This document shows positions 34,173-46,364 of a DNA stretch of 64,000 nucleotides, one piece after another. The notes below the pieces were generated by a model, which saw nothing but the letters and a program-made list of their open reading frames with translations, was not told the DNA's origin and ran no database searches. The DNA comes from Collybiopsis luxurians FD-317 M1. Its lineage: Eukaryota; Basidiomycota; Agaricomycetes; Agaricales; Omphalotaceae. Every line of letters begins with the position of its first letter. The stretch's first letter is position 1. Both the position numbers and the translations under genes were made by a program. Location of the stretch: NCBI GenBank assembly GCA_000827265.1, contig KN834760.1, positions 653,818 to 717,817 on the forward strand. Reading direction: 5' to 3'.

Positions 34173-36118
34173 TCAGACCTTCCACGACCGAGTCTCCCTC
34201 TGTACCAAAATCCTCGATATCGACATGAACCCAACCCCCAGAATCACGGTCGAACCACTAAACACACACAGCGGCCAAAACGACCCTTTCACACCAATGA
34301 GTGCGCCTTGTATTGGCGAGCTGACTAGCCAGAAGAACGACGACGAGAAGAACATCATTCCCAGTCGTAACCTTTGAAGGAAGAATTATCAGTCGATTGC
34401 GAACTGGAATGAGGAAAACCAAACAGAGCCACGAACCCGTGTTCATTTGGGTTTTTCGTCAAGGTCGCTACCGCGGCCGGCAGACAGGATACATACGCGC
34501 CTGTAGAGATAGACAAAACAACAATAGGGACTGAACACAATGACGACATACCACTGACGATTCCAAATATCGCTGCAAAAGCTATGATACCCGCATTTCC
34601 CGTCGCCGTGAACCACACGTATAGACATACTGAGGATATCGTACATGACCCAATGAGCAAGTTCAAAGGGCCAAACAAGGTTGCAATCACGTTTGGAAGG
34701 ATTCGTCCAAAGAAGGATCCGGCGTTGAGAATTGCGAGGCTGGTGTTGAGAGTAATGTGAGGTTTCGGTTCAAGTGTTAGATGCGAACCGAACTCACGAG
34801 TAGAATGCCAGCTGTTGAGACATCCCGTGCTGTGTGGCGTAAACGACACCAAAGTTGAGTGGAGCATATCTAAACGACAGGGGGTGTTATTGTCTTGTTC
34901 CGCTACAACTTGGACCGAACTCACAGTCCTAACCCAACAAATCCGGCTCCGAGCACCAAAAGCGTATAAGATGGCGATTTAACTAAACCTACATGAGTTT
35001 CGGGACCGTTCTGGGAAGGGAAAAACTCACAAACGCGAATATCTAGAACTCTTCCTCCCTTTCTTGGAGGAAACCGCGTGGTACAGCACACAAACCCCGT
35101 CCCTACACAACCTAGAACTATGAAGGCAACTGCAAAAAAGCTAGCACCGGGGGCAATTAGTAAGGCAGGCGCAGAAATTACTCACGTATTCTCACTCCCC
35201 AGCCAAATCCGACTTGAGCGAACAGTCTTTGTAATGCTATAGGAAGGACTACACCTCCGATACTCGCGCCTGAGGCAAAGATGCCGAAAACTAGTGTCCG
35301 ATAGCGTTTGAAGTGATGAGCTAGTACGGCCATTCCGGGTGTGAATAAGAGGCCTTGTGCTAGCTGAGTAAGGGAGGGAAATTAGTAGACGAATTCGGAA
35401 CTGATTTGGGAGCTTACACCGACACCTAGCCCCTGGCTAAGGACAAATTGATAGTATTCTGCAGGTTGTGCCACAATCAAACAATGGAGACGTAGGCTGA
35501 AAGAGGAATCACGAACGTGTTGATATTGAGGTCATCATTAAGCAGAAGAAGAACAGCAGTCCTCCCAATCCGATTAGATGCTTGAAGTACTAGAGCGGAT
35601 TCACGGTTAGCGTGAGTTGGTGTATGATAAATCGAGTTGCTCACCCCCGCATCGCATAACGGTCCAGATACACAACCACCCAAAAGCACTAGACATAGTT
35701 GAAGCGAGCCGATCCATGAGATGTTATTTAGTGACTGGTTAGATAGTTGATTCGCAGAGTAATATTCCTCAAAGACGCCAAACTATCATCATGTCTGAGA
35801 GCGTGTGATGACGATAGGAGGAACACCTAAACGCACTGTATTGGCGACACCGTCTAGCGGAAGGGAATGAGCATAACTCACTGGCGGGGAAGTCCAGGAC
35901 GACGTACAACATGTCACAGAAATCATGAACCCTCCAAAGACACATACCCAACCCCTGGTACCACCGTCGGGTACATCGAAAGGATTACTGCTTTCACCTA
36001 TTTCCTTGCTAATCTGCACGCCGTCTTGCTCTTGTGTTCTTGTGCTCGATTCGAGAGAGGCGTTGCTCGCCCTCACACCCTCCCCCACCGCAATTTTTTT
36101 CTCAGGTCTACCGGACAT
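34173..36118 (-). CDS. MFS transporter, monocarboxylate (MCT/MCH) type
   Basis: Twelve-helix plasma-membrane transporter family; substrate unknown (monocarboxylates or riboflavin in characterised fungal relatives). The start at 36118 gives a Ser/Thr/Glu-rich cytosolic N-terminus, then PDGGTRGWVCVFGGFMI, the PDGGxGW signature of this family at TM1. Exons then read FGVFEEYYSANQLSNQSL (35782-35645), a TM-rich exon at 35589-35517, QYYQFVLSQGLGVG (35458-35418), and LAQGLLFTPGMAVLAHHFKR plus GIFASGASIGGVVLPI (from 35363). Later exons carry TTRFPPRKGG (central loop), LNFGVVYATQHGM, LNAGSFFGRILPN, LPAAVATLTKNPNEHG and HGLRLGMMFF, ending in a final TM and short tail. Some middle splice sites (near 35.14-35.19 and 34.8-34.9 kb) are approximate. 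Decayed copies of the last exon follow directly downstream. Confidence 0.82.
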
Positions 36119-36542
36119 TCAAATGGAAAGCTGGTAGGTATTCAAGAGCAAGAAGTTAAAAAATCGCGCTTTTAAGCTCTCCGGCGATGCGGATGGGGTG
36201 TGTGTTAGCGATGCGCATACGGGGATCCGAACCGGTTCATATAAAAAGGGGGAGGGGTATAAACACTAAAACTCTCAAGAGCCGCTTCAGCCATTGCCAT
36301 TGCCGGAGTTTGTCAAGGTGGCAAATCAGAGGAAAATTCAGTTTCAGGATTTGCCGCCGGCACGCACAACAGGGCCATGTGTCACCGTCAAAGCTGGCGT
36401 TATCAAGGTTCAGTCAACGGTCCGACCCTGCACACTGAGGATACAAAAATGATCAAAGTAGCCATGAGACTGCTAAGTAGATGATATTTTCCTGACACTA
36501 TGTAGACAGGCTGAGATGTACGGCGTTCAGAAACCCATTAAT
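36119..36542. other. Intergenic
   Basis: 5' flank of the MFS gene and 3' flank of the glutaminase gene. No gene. Confidence 0.5.
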
Positions 36543-39500
36543 CTATATGAGAAGCTAAGAGGGACCAGGTGAGTCGAAGGAAAAGGAAATATTGAACTAT
36601 GTTCAGACGTACTAATGCAAGATTTCCCCCAACCACTGGTCGATTTTCATTTGGGCTATTAATACCGGTGTCATCTTCAAACCGATCTCCAAACGGAGTC
36701 GAAGTGATGCCACTCGTTAACCAGCTATGGATGGCATTGATAAAGCTGTTGCGAACTGACGTTGAAGCAGTCGTCGAGGCCCATATCATCCATTCTGTTC
36801 AGGCGCCAAGTAAGCAAGAGGATGGTCTGGTGAGAGGAAGCACTTACGCGCTGACGTGTAGGACGTTCTACTGTCGATGGGGAATCCGTACTTTTCTATT
36901 CAAGATGAACAAATGACGTGATCGCAGGCGTACAACTGAGGGGAACTTTACCCAGATTGTTTGCGTAGTACGTTGATTCTAGAAGTTGAGTATATCCTTG
37001 TCATAATCGCGTTCAAAGTAGGAAAGAGCAGCCCCTACGTAGAGAAGTAACCGATGAAGGAATGAAATTGAGACCGAGGAGCTTATCCATGGCAAGATTG
37101 TACGCCAGAACCTCGCTGGAACACTCGCATTAGATATCGGACGACTAGTCAGAGAAATCGTATCCACGTCGATTGATTTCCATACTGAAGATTCTCATCA
37201 GTATACGCATACTGGCTCTTGACTTTGTATAGCATACCTCTAGAATAAGGTGAGACTTGTCCGAGCTGATCCCAAAGCTTTGCCATGTGTTGAGATACGA
37301 CGCAGCAATGGACTATCGCGATAGCAATCAACATTCTGCCACTAAAGAAAATTGCGAGCTCAACCACGCACACTGTACGAGCTTGCAGATGCAGCATCGT
37401 TCAGATATTTACCCGAAATAACAGACATTGCCTTGATCCCGATGATACCCTTTATCGCAAGGTTTGTTTGGTTCGGAAGCGAACCAGCGAAATCGGTCGT
37501 GCTCAGCTGATCCGCGGGGAATAGGGTGTTTGCAACTAGGTAGTTCGCCCACTGGGTGAGCAGCGGGGACTGGGGATTGTTAATCGTAGTCGTCTCGAGG
37601 GCTATATGATTCACCACATACGTATTTCGTAACAAGGGAAGTATCGCCTGTTCGTTGTGTATAATCTAAAGCCATGTTGATCATGTTTCCAGATTCTGAA
37701 AGACTCGGAACTGTTGGTAGAATAGACCATAGGATCGAATATGCCAAGTACCTTCAATGGGCATATGCTCGTCTGGCCAACGGCAAATCAATGTTTGAAA
37801 TGAATACACGCAAAGAACACTTACCAGCCCCGAGATTATGACCGTTGGCGATCGGACTGCAAGGGTTTCACTGCAGGACTCGGCTAGAGAAAAAGTCATC
37901 GCTTACTAGGTCGCGCCTGATACAGAGGCTCAAGATCAAATGCACAGTCAATGAATGAGAAGTGACCTACCCAAATCATGAACCGCCCACGGGTTAGGGT
38001 ACTGGCCCGTAGCCTGGTATTGCAGGAGCGGCAAAAGCAGATATTTGCCCAGGGCAGGGTTCAAGTACATGAAGGCTGGCCACGCCTATGCAGAAGCGAG
38101 TGAGTTCAGTGGCAGGACTAGGAGTTGGACGCGGCAAAGCACGCACGGGCATGATGATATCAACCGTATTCAGATTGCCGTCGCTAGAAATTTCTGTTGA
38201 CCGGATGGGATTGAGTACCGAGATGATATGCGTATGAATGAAGGGGACCTTTGATAAACATGAGAACGTCACTCGTATTCCAAGCACCCGAAGATCCAGA
38301 TATCGTCAGCTCTGTAGCTCCGAACGTCTGTCTCATAGAAAGCGCAACGATGTCTGCGTAAGCTGAGGAAATTGACTGCGAAGCAGTGTGCAGCCTCGAG
38401 TCCAGGGTATTAGCTCGAGACAATGCCGCAGGATAATCAGACAGAAACGCTGAGATCTGGCAAGGGTTGTTGTGATCAGAGGGATGATCACGCATGTGGA
38501 TATGATCTCGAGGTAACACGTACTGCAGCAGAGATAGTCGAATAGGTACTCCAGAAGTAGTAACTCCGTCCTTGGAATGTATCTCCGTTATTCTGAATGT
38601 ACTTGATGACGGGATCCCGGACATGGCCAACAGAGAATAGCACAGACTGAGGTGCATTGGAGATCACGGTCCCAAGGGAATGAACAAAGGCAAACACGGG
38701 CCAATCATCGCTCACGGCGCGATAATTCGTGTCTTGAGTGTTGGCTAGCACGCCATTATTTAAGAATTGCGCTCGAACGATGATATCTTGACCGGTTTGA
38801 TAAGTAGTGCCTTGGACCTATGTGAGTTCATGAGGGACGATTGATTAGGTGAATGTCAGCAGATGAAGAGGAAGGTCACGTACATTTTGAGTTGAATAAT
38901 AGACCGACCCCTCTAGAGAAGGATAGAGTTTGATGCATCAGCACAGTAAGACGAACGTAATTTCTCTTACGCAAAATTCGGTCACTGCTCTCGGTGTATA
39001 AGGTTTGGGATTGAAGTTGGGACTGGTGAGTTAGAATATCGCCAGTAGTCGTGGTCCAATTGATGGCCAGCGCGTCATTGGAGGTCAGCCATTCTCCAGA
39101 AATGTCAGTATAGACGGACACGCTGTGCGCTGATCCGTCTGTGGGAGCAGCTGATACAGAAAGGTAAGAGAGTGGCAGGGACTGCTTGACGAGGTCGGTG
39201 GGCTATCAGTTGGGACTTCAGCAGAAAGATATGAGTTGGTGCTTGGTCGACCGCACCTCAATGGGACTGAGGAACGTAACAGTGAGCTGTATGGGTCCCG
39301 CAGCGAAAACAAAGATAGATTGAGTTGATGTGAACTGCAATCGATCTGATCAGCTCCAGCGTATTCAATTTTTCTTCACAGGTCACCGCACTTGTGCACT
39401 CAGCTGTGTAGCTTTGGTGAATGCCGCTCCGCTGACGACAGGATTACCCAAAAAGGAGTAGGACACCCCGTCGACTTTCACGAAACCAGCCCATCCAACA

Positions 39501-39754
39501 GTCTAAAGGAGAGGAGAGGTAGGTGTAATTGCAGCAGTTATCATGATACTTACTGCTCCGGTCCAAAACTGAGGCCATTGACTGTTCAAAGCTGCGCCAG
39601 ACCCTCCAGAAGGAAGCCAAGTTGAAAGATACGGAGACCGTACAGCGAGGGGGTAAGAGGGTGGGTTGAATGGCGTAGATGTCCAAGCAGAGGCTGCAGG
39701 ATATACAGAAAACGTCGCGAGTGTGAAGAGCACAATATTACGGAGCGCGTTCAT
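36543..39754 (-). CDS. Secreted glutaminase A-like protein (GtaA; DUF4965/DUF5127 family)
   Basis: Extracellular glutaminase-type protein that would release ammonia from glutamine, by family knowledge. The ATG at 39754 gives a signal peptide (MNALRNIVLFTLATFSVYPA, cleaved near ASA|WT). Family landmarks follow in order across a dozen or so short introns: FNPPSYPLAVRSPYLSTWLP, SGGSGAALNSQWPQFWTGAV, SVYTDISGEWLTSNDALAIN, YTESSDRI, DTNYRAVSDDWPVFAFVHSL, RSYYFWSTYSTISAA, ISAFLSDYPAALSRANTLDS, TDFAGSLPNQTNLAIKGIIG. The C-terminal part joins as TWQSFGISSDKSHLILE, YGNQST, EVLAYNLAMDKLLGLNFIP, YYANNLEKYGFPIDSRTSYT, SAQWMIWASTTA and RPVVGGNLALLLI-stop (36543). The last join uses a GTACGT donor; reading through would instead stop at 36538. 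All exons tested keep phase, so the gene appears intact. Confidence 0.85.
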
Positions 39755-40246
39755 GGTCGAGTATTCCGAGGCAAACATGATCTCATTGGACCTTTTAATT
39801 GCGAGCTTTCCATGAACATAACAAAATCAGATTGATGCGGTAGTGTCATGAGACAACAAGGACAGGAGGTGTTCCTTTGGTGTGCACGCTGTTTGACGGG
39901 GCATATGATTGCATTAAACCGTACGTGTGTCCTTCACGAGAAGAGATGGAAAAATGCTGAATTGGTGCTGAGGATAAATCAGGTACCAACGAAACTTGTT
40001 TACTCTCCAGAGCCGAAGCGCCGGAGAAGAGCTCAGGTACTTAGATTCAAAAGCAGGGACCGATATTATACCAATCCCATGAGCAAGAGCGGCGAGATTC
40101 ATATTCGAATCTCACTGTGAGTGAAGGAACACCAGGAAGTTGCGCGGTTTTGACCTGTTGAGCATCTAGCACGTGATGTGACGGAGCGCGTTCGGTCTGT
40201 GACACGGCGATCTCTGCAGCCCTGTGTTCTTTTAACTAGAACGACG
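39755..40246. other. Divergent intergenic region
   Basis: Lies between the divergent glutaminase and MYND genes and probably holds both promoters. No gene. Confidence 0.5.
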
Positions 40247-42169
40247 ATGACCAAGAACAGTGTAAGCTCATTCCATTGTGCATTCATGAAACTAAATTTA
40301 ATCTCACAGCTGCGTCATCTTAAATCGCAAGCACAAAAAGGCACCCTCCAGGCACTGCAAGCTCTCGCCACAATAGCAGAAGACCCGACACAGTTTGCAG
40401 ATATCCTTCCAATCATATATTAGCATCTTCCCAACCTATCTCAAGCTGGAAATATTACCCCAGATCCTCTTGAACCTCCTGAACAAGACGTTCGTCTAGC
40501 ATGCACTGCACTGTCTCTTCTAACGCTTGGTCTGGACATGGACGAATTCCGCCACGTTAACGCAGCTAGGCTTAGGTTCAAAGAGAATTGGCTAATTATC
40601 TGGGGCTGGTGCTCATTTCTCGTAGAGAACTTTGTTGAAAGGCCAGTTTACTTCCTGGATGGGGATTCCTTTCATGACGCCACCCAAATTAACATTACGA
40701 AACTGCTCTGGTTGTTGACTATGCCCACTTCCCGTGTTGCTGCAGTGGTGGTGGGAACTCCGGGATGTGTTGCTATGATAGCTCGTTTGTATCTGCAAGG
40801 TGCAGTCCAGACGCGCAAAAGTCCTACGAACGACGAAGAGCTTTTGTACGCGTCCCGCGCGATGCAAAATTTTACTATGGAAGACCCTTCGGGCTCAACT
40901 TGGAATGACGAGTACATTTCGACAATGAACAAGGCTTCTCCTGCCATGGCGAACGTTATCATCCATCGAGTCATCCTCGGTACCGAAAGGCGGCCTTTCA
41001 ACTGCAAATCGCTTGCGGATGGCCTCACGATTCTTTCCAATGTCGCTCAGGCTCCAGGCTTCCACAAACGCTTCCTCTCGAAAGGCTCGGTAGAATGGGT
41101 TTGCCATATCATGCGTAAAATCGTCTCCCGCAAAATTATGCTGACTCCGCAGAACTCGTTCTTTACTACCAAGGTGCTAAAGATGAGCGCAATTTATCTC
41201 AACACTGCTATAGATCACGGTAGACACCCATGCGTATCACAAGTCCTTGATCATAATATTCTTCCGTCCGTGCTCAAGTCTGCACCCTTTCTGAAAGGTG
41301 ATTCTGCTCTCCTGGCTGCTTACGATCAGCTTCTTGAGATGATCGCGTCCTATTCGATGTATCGCTCGGCTCTTCGCACTTTTGATAAAGCTCGGAATTT
41401 TGTCAAACACCGCGACCTAGAGAGATATCTTGTAGTATCGCCTCTGAAATCCAGTTGGACCAGGGCCATGAAGTTCATAGAGCCGTGCATGCATATCAGA
41501 AAATATTAAGATAGTCATGGTCTCAATCTTTGCGTCAACGCAGAGGTTCGTCTTTCCTTCGACATACCATCATCAACAGCTCACGTTCCTCCTTCCAGTG
41601 TCCTAATCCATCCATGTCCCCAAGGCTGCACATAGCAGTTTGCGCAGGTTGTGGCGTGGCATACTATTGCAGTCGCGAATGTCAGAAAAAGTGCTGGGAC
41701 GATCATCGAGAGGAATGTAAGGTGGTTCGAGCAAACCGCGGTAAGGCTGTGTTTTCCGAGTCTGTCCCCGTCCCTTCCGGTATGATTAACCTTGCTTGCT
41801 TGCTTTCTAGGTTTGGGACCTTTCCCTGCTGACGCTCGTGATCTACACTTTCGAGGCTGGGTCGTCCAACAAGACATTCGTATCTATAGGGATCAGCTTC
41901 TGCGTGAACAAGCAGAATACCGATCAAAACGGTCACTTTCATCAACTGAGTTCCTCGTAACCGAATTGGACCATCGAGGAGTTAAGGTCAAGCGGAAAAT
42001 CCTGACAGTTCGAGAAGCAAGGGCACGGTATCCGGCGGAAGACTGGGTTCAGCGTATCTCCGAGGTGAAGATGAAGCATGAAAAGGACCTCCCATTGGTA
42101 GTGTCTATCATACCAGATGCGATGAGGCCAGCTATTTTGGTCAGGATGGGTATGCTCGAGGCCCTGTAG
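40247..42169 (+). pseudogene. MYND-type zinc-finger protein with two in-frame stops
   Basis: A large helical N-terminal region precedes a C-terminal MYND finger, as in the expanded Agaricomycete MYND family. Exon 1 is 40247-40261 (MTKNS), followed by a 48-nt intron. Exon 2 from 40310 reads LRHLKSQAQKGTLQALQ and keeps one frame to the finger except for TAG at 40421 (IIY-stop-HLPNLSQAG) and TAA at 41507 (HIRKY-stop-DSHGLNLC). The finger is split by an intron (donor GTTCGT ~41546, acceptor before 41599): LCVNAE|CPNP, then VCAGCGVAYYCSRECQKKCW and HREEC. A further exon starts LGPFPADARDLHFRGW and ends at 42169. Because the frame is otherwise conserved, inactivation would be recent; nonsense alleles or sequence errors are the alternatives. 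Confidence 0.7.
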
Positions 42170-42586
42170 CGTACCCGAAGGTCTTGGTCTGTGGCTATAT
42201 TAGTACGGAGTGTTCCCATTCTCAGATTACGCTGTAGCTATATATTGATCCATCACTACAGTTACACATGGGGTGTTCAATTTTAGAGATTACTGTCAGG
42301 TCCTTCCCCCGTACATAGCCTTCCTTTTTATGGAGAAGATTACATTACTGTATACAAGTTCAATAGGTTTCAACGGGTTTCTATTATCGCTTCCAGCCGC
42401 CAAATGAATATCGACCCACCGCGAGTGCGAGGTACCGCGTCCGGTTATTTCAATCAAAGCTGAAGCGCTGAAGCTCCGAGTTAGCCCTGAATTGGGACCA
42501 AGGCGATCATTGGAGTAAGTGTCATCCCTGGACCCTTTCCCGTCGTACAGGGCGGCTCCTTTTGGAGCTTTCTTCCTTTAGCCTTC
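42170..42586. other. Intergenic
   Basis: 3' flank of the MYND pseudogene and 5' flank of the membrane protein gene. No gene. Confidence 0.5.
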
Positions 42587-44529
42587 ATGATCACTCTCAA
42601 GAAGAAGCGAAGGGTCCCGTTTCTCCTCCTCCTCCTGTCCCCTCTCACTTCGACACCGACAAACGCAGAAGGAAATGTAACATGTTCAGGCACTGGAATG
42701 GACTGGTATACCAATCAGGTTGGGGAGACTCCTTGTGAGAATTTTATTTCAACGGTTTTGCTCCCGGTTCTTAATGATTTTCTGACCTTGGTATTTCTCA
42801 TTTCTTTCAGGCAAGACGTATGAGCGATTGCGCCAGATATGCAATCCGAATTGTGTGTAGAACTGTCGCGTATTATGACCGTGCTCCCGTCTGAAATTTT
42901 CACGTACAGTCGAGGTCGGCACAATGAACACGAATACTCCCCCGGACGTCTGCGACGAGCAACTCGGTATGCTCTAATGGAACTCTGCGTCCCGAATATT
43001 GGTAAGCTGACTGGTTTGTTCGTTCATGTAGCGGACTGTTGTTGCAATTCGATCGCGTTTGCACTAGCTATGCTTTGTTTAAAGTATGTCCTGTCTATCT
43101 TCTTAAGTTGGAGACAAGATACTGATTGTGTTTTGGGCGTCTGATACTTCAGTTGCCAGCAGAACATTGGTAGTGGTAGTGGTTACGATGCAGGTACGCC
43201 AAGAGTTACTTCCTCTCTCTCCGCAGCATGTATTCACGCGCTTCGAAGGTACTGGTGCCTACCAGGATTATTTGCAAGGTAGTCGAACGAGTGGGACGTG
43301 TTCTCCGGTCAAAAATCAAACGTCAGTTTCGTTTCAGACCCCGCTTTCGATTTCCATCAAATTCAAAAATGACATTCAACAGACTTCCTACCGATATCCA
43401 AACGGCAGTTTGCAACCAGAAAATCAAAATTTTCAATGATCTTTACAGTCTTTTCTGGAACGACGGTTCATGGTAAATTTCCCGACTGTTTGCGTTTGGC
43501 GTCTGTTCTCATGCTCATGTTTATGATTCTATAGGTTCTAGTACGTCTGAAAGTGATTGCCCGGATCTTCAGCGTGGTCGCTGACTCTATCCTTCTGCAG
43601 TCAGTATACTTTGCAAACTCTCACCAGAGATATCGCGTCAGAAGGGAATAACACTTTTACCCACTGTGCATCGACGACGGTCAATGGAACCTCTTCTTCC
43701 TCATCGTCGTCTGGTTCCTCCTCGTCGACATCAAGTTCCTCATCTAGTTCCGGAACTTCGACGTCAACTTCTGCCGCCGACTCAACGTCGACATCTTCAG
43801 GGCTCAGCGGAGGAGCGGTAGGTGGGATCGTAGCTGGAGTAGTGATAGGAGCGATTGGAGTTGGCGCGATTGTTTGGTTGTTTTGGTGGAGGAGGAGACA
43901 GAGGGACGGGGAGTACGATATAAGGCCGGAAGATAAGATTGAGCCGTTTACGGGGGGGCCGAGGGAGGCTTATGGTCAACCAGGTGAGACATACGATATT
44001 TTGATTGGGAGGAAGCTGGAGTTTTGATGGATTGTCTGTAGGACCCAATACCGCGTCAAGTTTCTCCGGAACAAATCTGTATAATTACTACGCCGTATCT
44101 CAGGGAGATGGTACGATGTCTCCTGTTCGCGGTCCAGGTTCAGACGGGGGTGCTGGTATTGGTGCAAGTCCAGGTCCTTCGTCTGCCTATGGAGGTTCAA
44201 GCTCAGGCGGAGCTCGTTCCGATTTTACTCCTTCCTCCAACCTCAACTCGACTTCGGAAAAAGGACCTCAGCTGTATTCTAATCAAAATCCATCGCTTGG
44301 GCCCACGGCGACGACTGCGGGAACAAGTTCGATGACGTTTGGCTCTGGAGGCTCACCGACGTCGCCAGGAGAACATAGTCATAACTATAGTCTGGGTACG
44401 CTCCCGGAGGACAGGAGCGGTGTTGGACAGCAGGATATGGAGCCTCATAGGGACGGCGGGCGGGTCCCAGATGAGCTGTTGGATGGGAGACCGCCTCCTG
44501 CGTATGGGGAACAGATAGACGATGCTTGA
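42587..44529 (+). CDS. Single-pass membrane protein with Cys-rich ectodomain (type I), function unknown
   Basis: The start at 42587 gives a signal peptide (basic MITLKKKRR then PFLLLLLSPL). The ectodomain joins across short introns (42587-42734, 42811-42852, 42910-42966, 43032-43083, 43153-43193, 43249 onward), each in phase. It reads NVTCSGTG, DWYTNQVGETPCKTYERLRQ, ICNPN, PPDVCDEQL, ADCCCNSIAFALAMLCLN, GYDAG, YLQGSRTSGTCSPVKNQT, AVCNQKIKIFNDLYSLFWND, YTLQTLTRDIASEGNNTFTH. A Ser/Thr stalk follows, then the TM segment GGAVGGIVAGVVIGAIGVGA with RRRQRDGEYD after it. A 58-nt intron (43984-44041) joins the cytosolic tail, rich in Gly/Ser/Pro with PPPAYGEQ near the end. The layout is that of fungal Mid2/SKG6-like surface proteins; a wall-sensing role is only inference. 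Confidence 0.8.
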
Positions 44530-44945
44530 TTATTGTAGAGTCGCTCCTTCTTTGTTCTATTTACTATCGTATTTCACGTTCGTGATTGCTTTTTTGTTTT
44601 GCAAGTAGTTTACGTCTATCTTTCGTGGTATTATCAGGACTTTTTTTTTCGGTTTCTTTTTTTGTTGTACTAGTTCGTTCTTGTCTCCTAGTCCTTGTGC
44701 GTTGAATTCTTGCCATTGACTCTATTTAATTATAGGTACATTTCTCTTCCCTTGACTGTGATGCTCAATTCGAAGCTGTGGTTCATTTCCTTCATTCAGC
44801 CTGGTTATAACCAGTACGCAGGAGAGTAGAGGGACCACTTCGGCGCTTATTTTATTATTGGGATGCCTCTGCGCGCTTATGAACACAATTCTGATTCAGG
44901 ACTTGACCTTGACGTCCACTTTCAGTCACTGAGTACGAGCGGAGA
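44530..44945. other. Intergenic
   Basis: T-rich 3' flank of the membrane protein gene and 5' flank of the Mth938-like gene. No gene. Confidence 0.5.
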
Positions 44946-45807
44946 ATGCAAAGACTTGGACGAATAACGCGCTGCAGCTCAGCGATTCAACCCATACGAC
45001 GGCTTTCCCCGAGACTTTCACCTTCCTCTTGCCCATTCACATCCGCCGCGCCTTTATTATCTACCTCGTCGCTCAGGAACCTACTTGCTCCCTCAAACTC
45101 CTGTTCCTCCTCCATCCAAACCAGCTTTTTTCACACTTCTGCGGTCTCCTCCTCCGGTCCTGGGTCAGGTTCCTCGAAACCTCTTCCATTCACAAACATT
45201 CTCGCTTCCGATATCCCTCCTCCCGTTCAAGTTGCTTCAATAACACCGAGCGGGATACAGCTGAGCGATGGGTTGATTATACCTGGACCAGTGGTGTTCT
45301 TAGAGGGGAAGGTTTTCCTCTGGGACGTTCCGAGAGCGTTGTTGAGTTCGAGTTGGGGCGGAGAAGCGGAGGAGGATAAACAGTTGATTAGAGATGTTTT
45401 TGGGATATTCGAGAGTGTGATACCAAAGCCTGGTAAGTAGCGTCATACTTCTAAAGGGTGCTAAAGGCTTTGGGAGCTAATCTGTTTGAGATACAGAGAT
45501 TCTGCTACTCGGAACGGGTAAAACTATCTTTCAACCTCCGCCGTTCATGAGGGAACATTTGAATGGGATGGGAATACAGTTGGATGTTATGGACACGGTA
45601 AGTCTCATACTCGTTCGTACTCACCTGATAACTTGTTTACTCAATACTCATTCTACACAGCGAAATGCTTGCTCGACGTACAACCTTCTCTCAGAAGAAG
45701 GACGGAGGGTGGCTGCGGCTTTACTGCCACTCACGCCTAGGACGTGGCAGAAGCTTCAGTCAAGGTCAGGAGTTGCCACCGATGGGAAGGGTGCAAGCAG
45801 AACGTAG
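44946..45807 (+). CDS. Mth938-domain protein, NDUFAF3-like (mitochondrial), 244 aa
   Basis: Exons 44946-45432, 45497-45597 and 45661-45807 join in phase (735 nt). The N-terminus is rich in Arg, Ser and Leu with no acids (MQRLGRITRCSSAIQPIRRL), as expected for a mitochondrial presequence. The core has LPFTNILASDIPPPVQVASI, SDGLIIPGPVVFLEGKVFLW, ESVIPKPEILLLGTGKT, the FQPPPFMREHLNGMGIQLDV segment, and RNACSTYNLLSEEGRRVAAA. This is the Mth938/DUF498 pattern of NDUFAF3, an assembly factor for respiratory complex I. The length fits fungal homologues. No odd features apart from a long Ser-rich presequence. Confidence 0.88.
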
Positions 45808-46364
45808 GGTTGACATTTATAGCTCGGTGACGTCGTGAAAGGTATCATCCAAGAAGTAAACTGGCCTTCCGACAAGGTTTTCTAACCAGCTCAGATATCG
45901 GGCCAATTCTCCTTGAACCTAAGGCTAGTTGCGTTATTGTTGTGGAATTCGTCCCGGCCAGCTCAAGTGTTAGAGGAGACAACGCAGCGCATGTCAGACG
46001 AATCTACTATGTACATGTTCATTTTCGAGATTGGATTCAAAAAAAGTCAAAAAATTTTGGCATGGAAATACTTCGTTATTTCGTAGTAAAAATATGTTTT
46101 ATCTCGATCCCATCGACTGACGACTGAGAGAAAGAAACAAGCCTTGAACATGTGAATTGGAGTACTGGCAGGGTGCGTCTGGATACATTTCATACTATTA
46201 CAACCTGCAACTCAATCTGCCTTGAAGTGATCATCCTGGGGCAATGAAGCACAGATATGTTGTACCTGTGAAAGCTTTCAGTATCCTGGTAGCTGTGAGC
46301 GAGAAAGGTAGGAGGCACGGGTACACTCATCTTCATATCAACTCGGCAATCCGATAGACGTCGG
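45808..46364. other. Intergenic
   Basis: No gene recognised. The duplicated block B begins near its end. Confidence 0.45.

Noticed and set aside
43797..44200. Minus-strand frames in the membrane-protein gene
   Set aside because: Antisense to clearly spliced coding exons.
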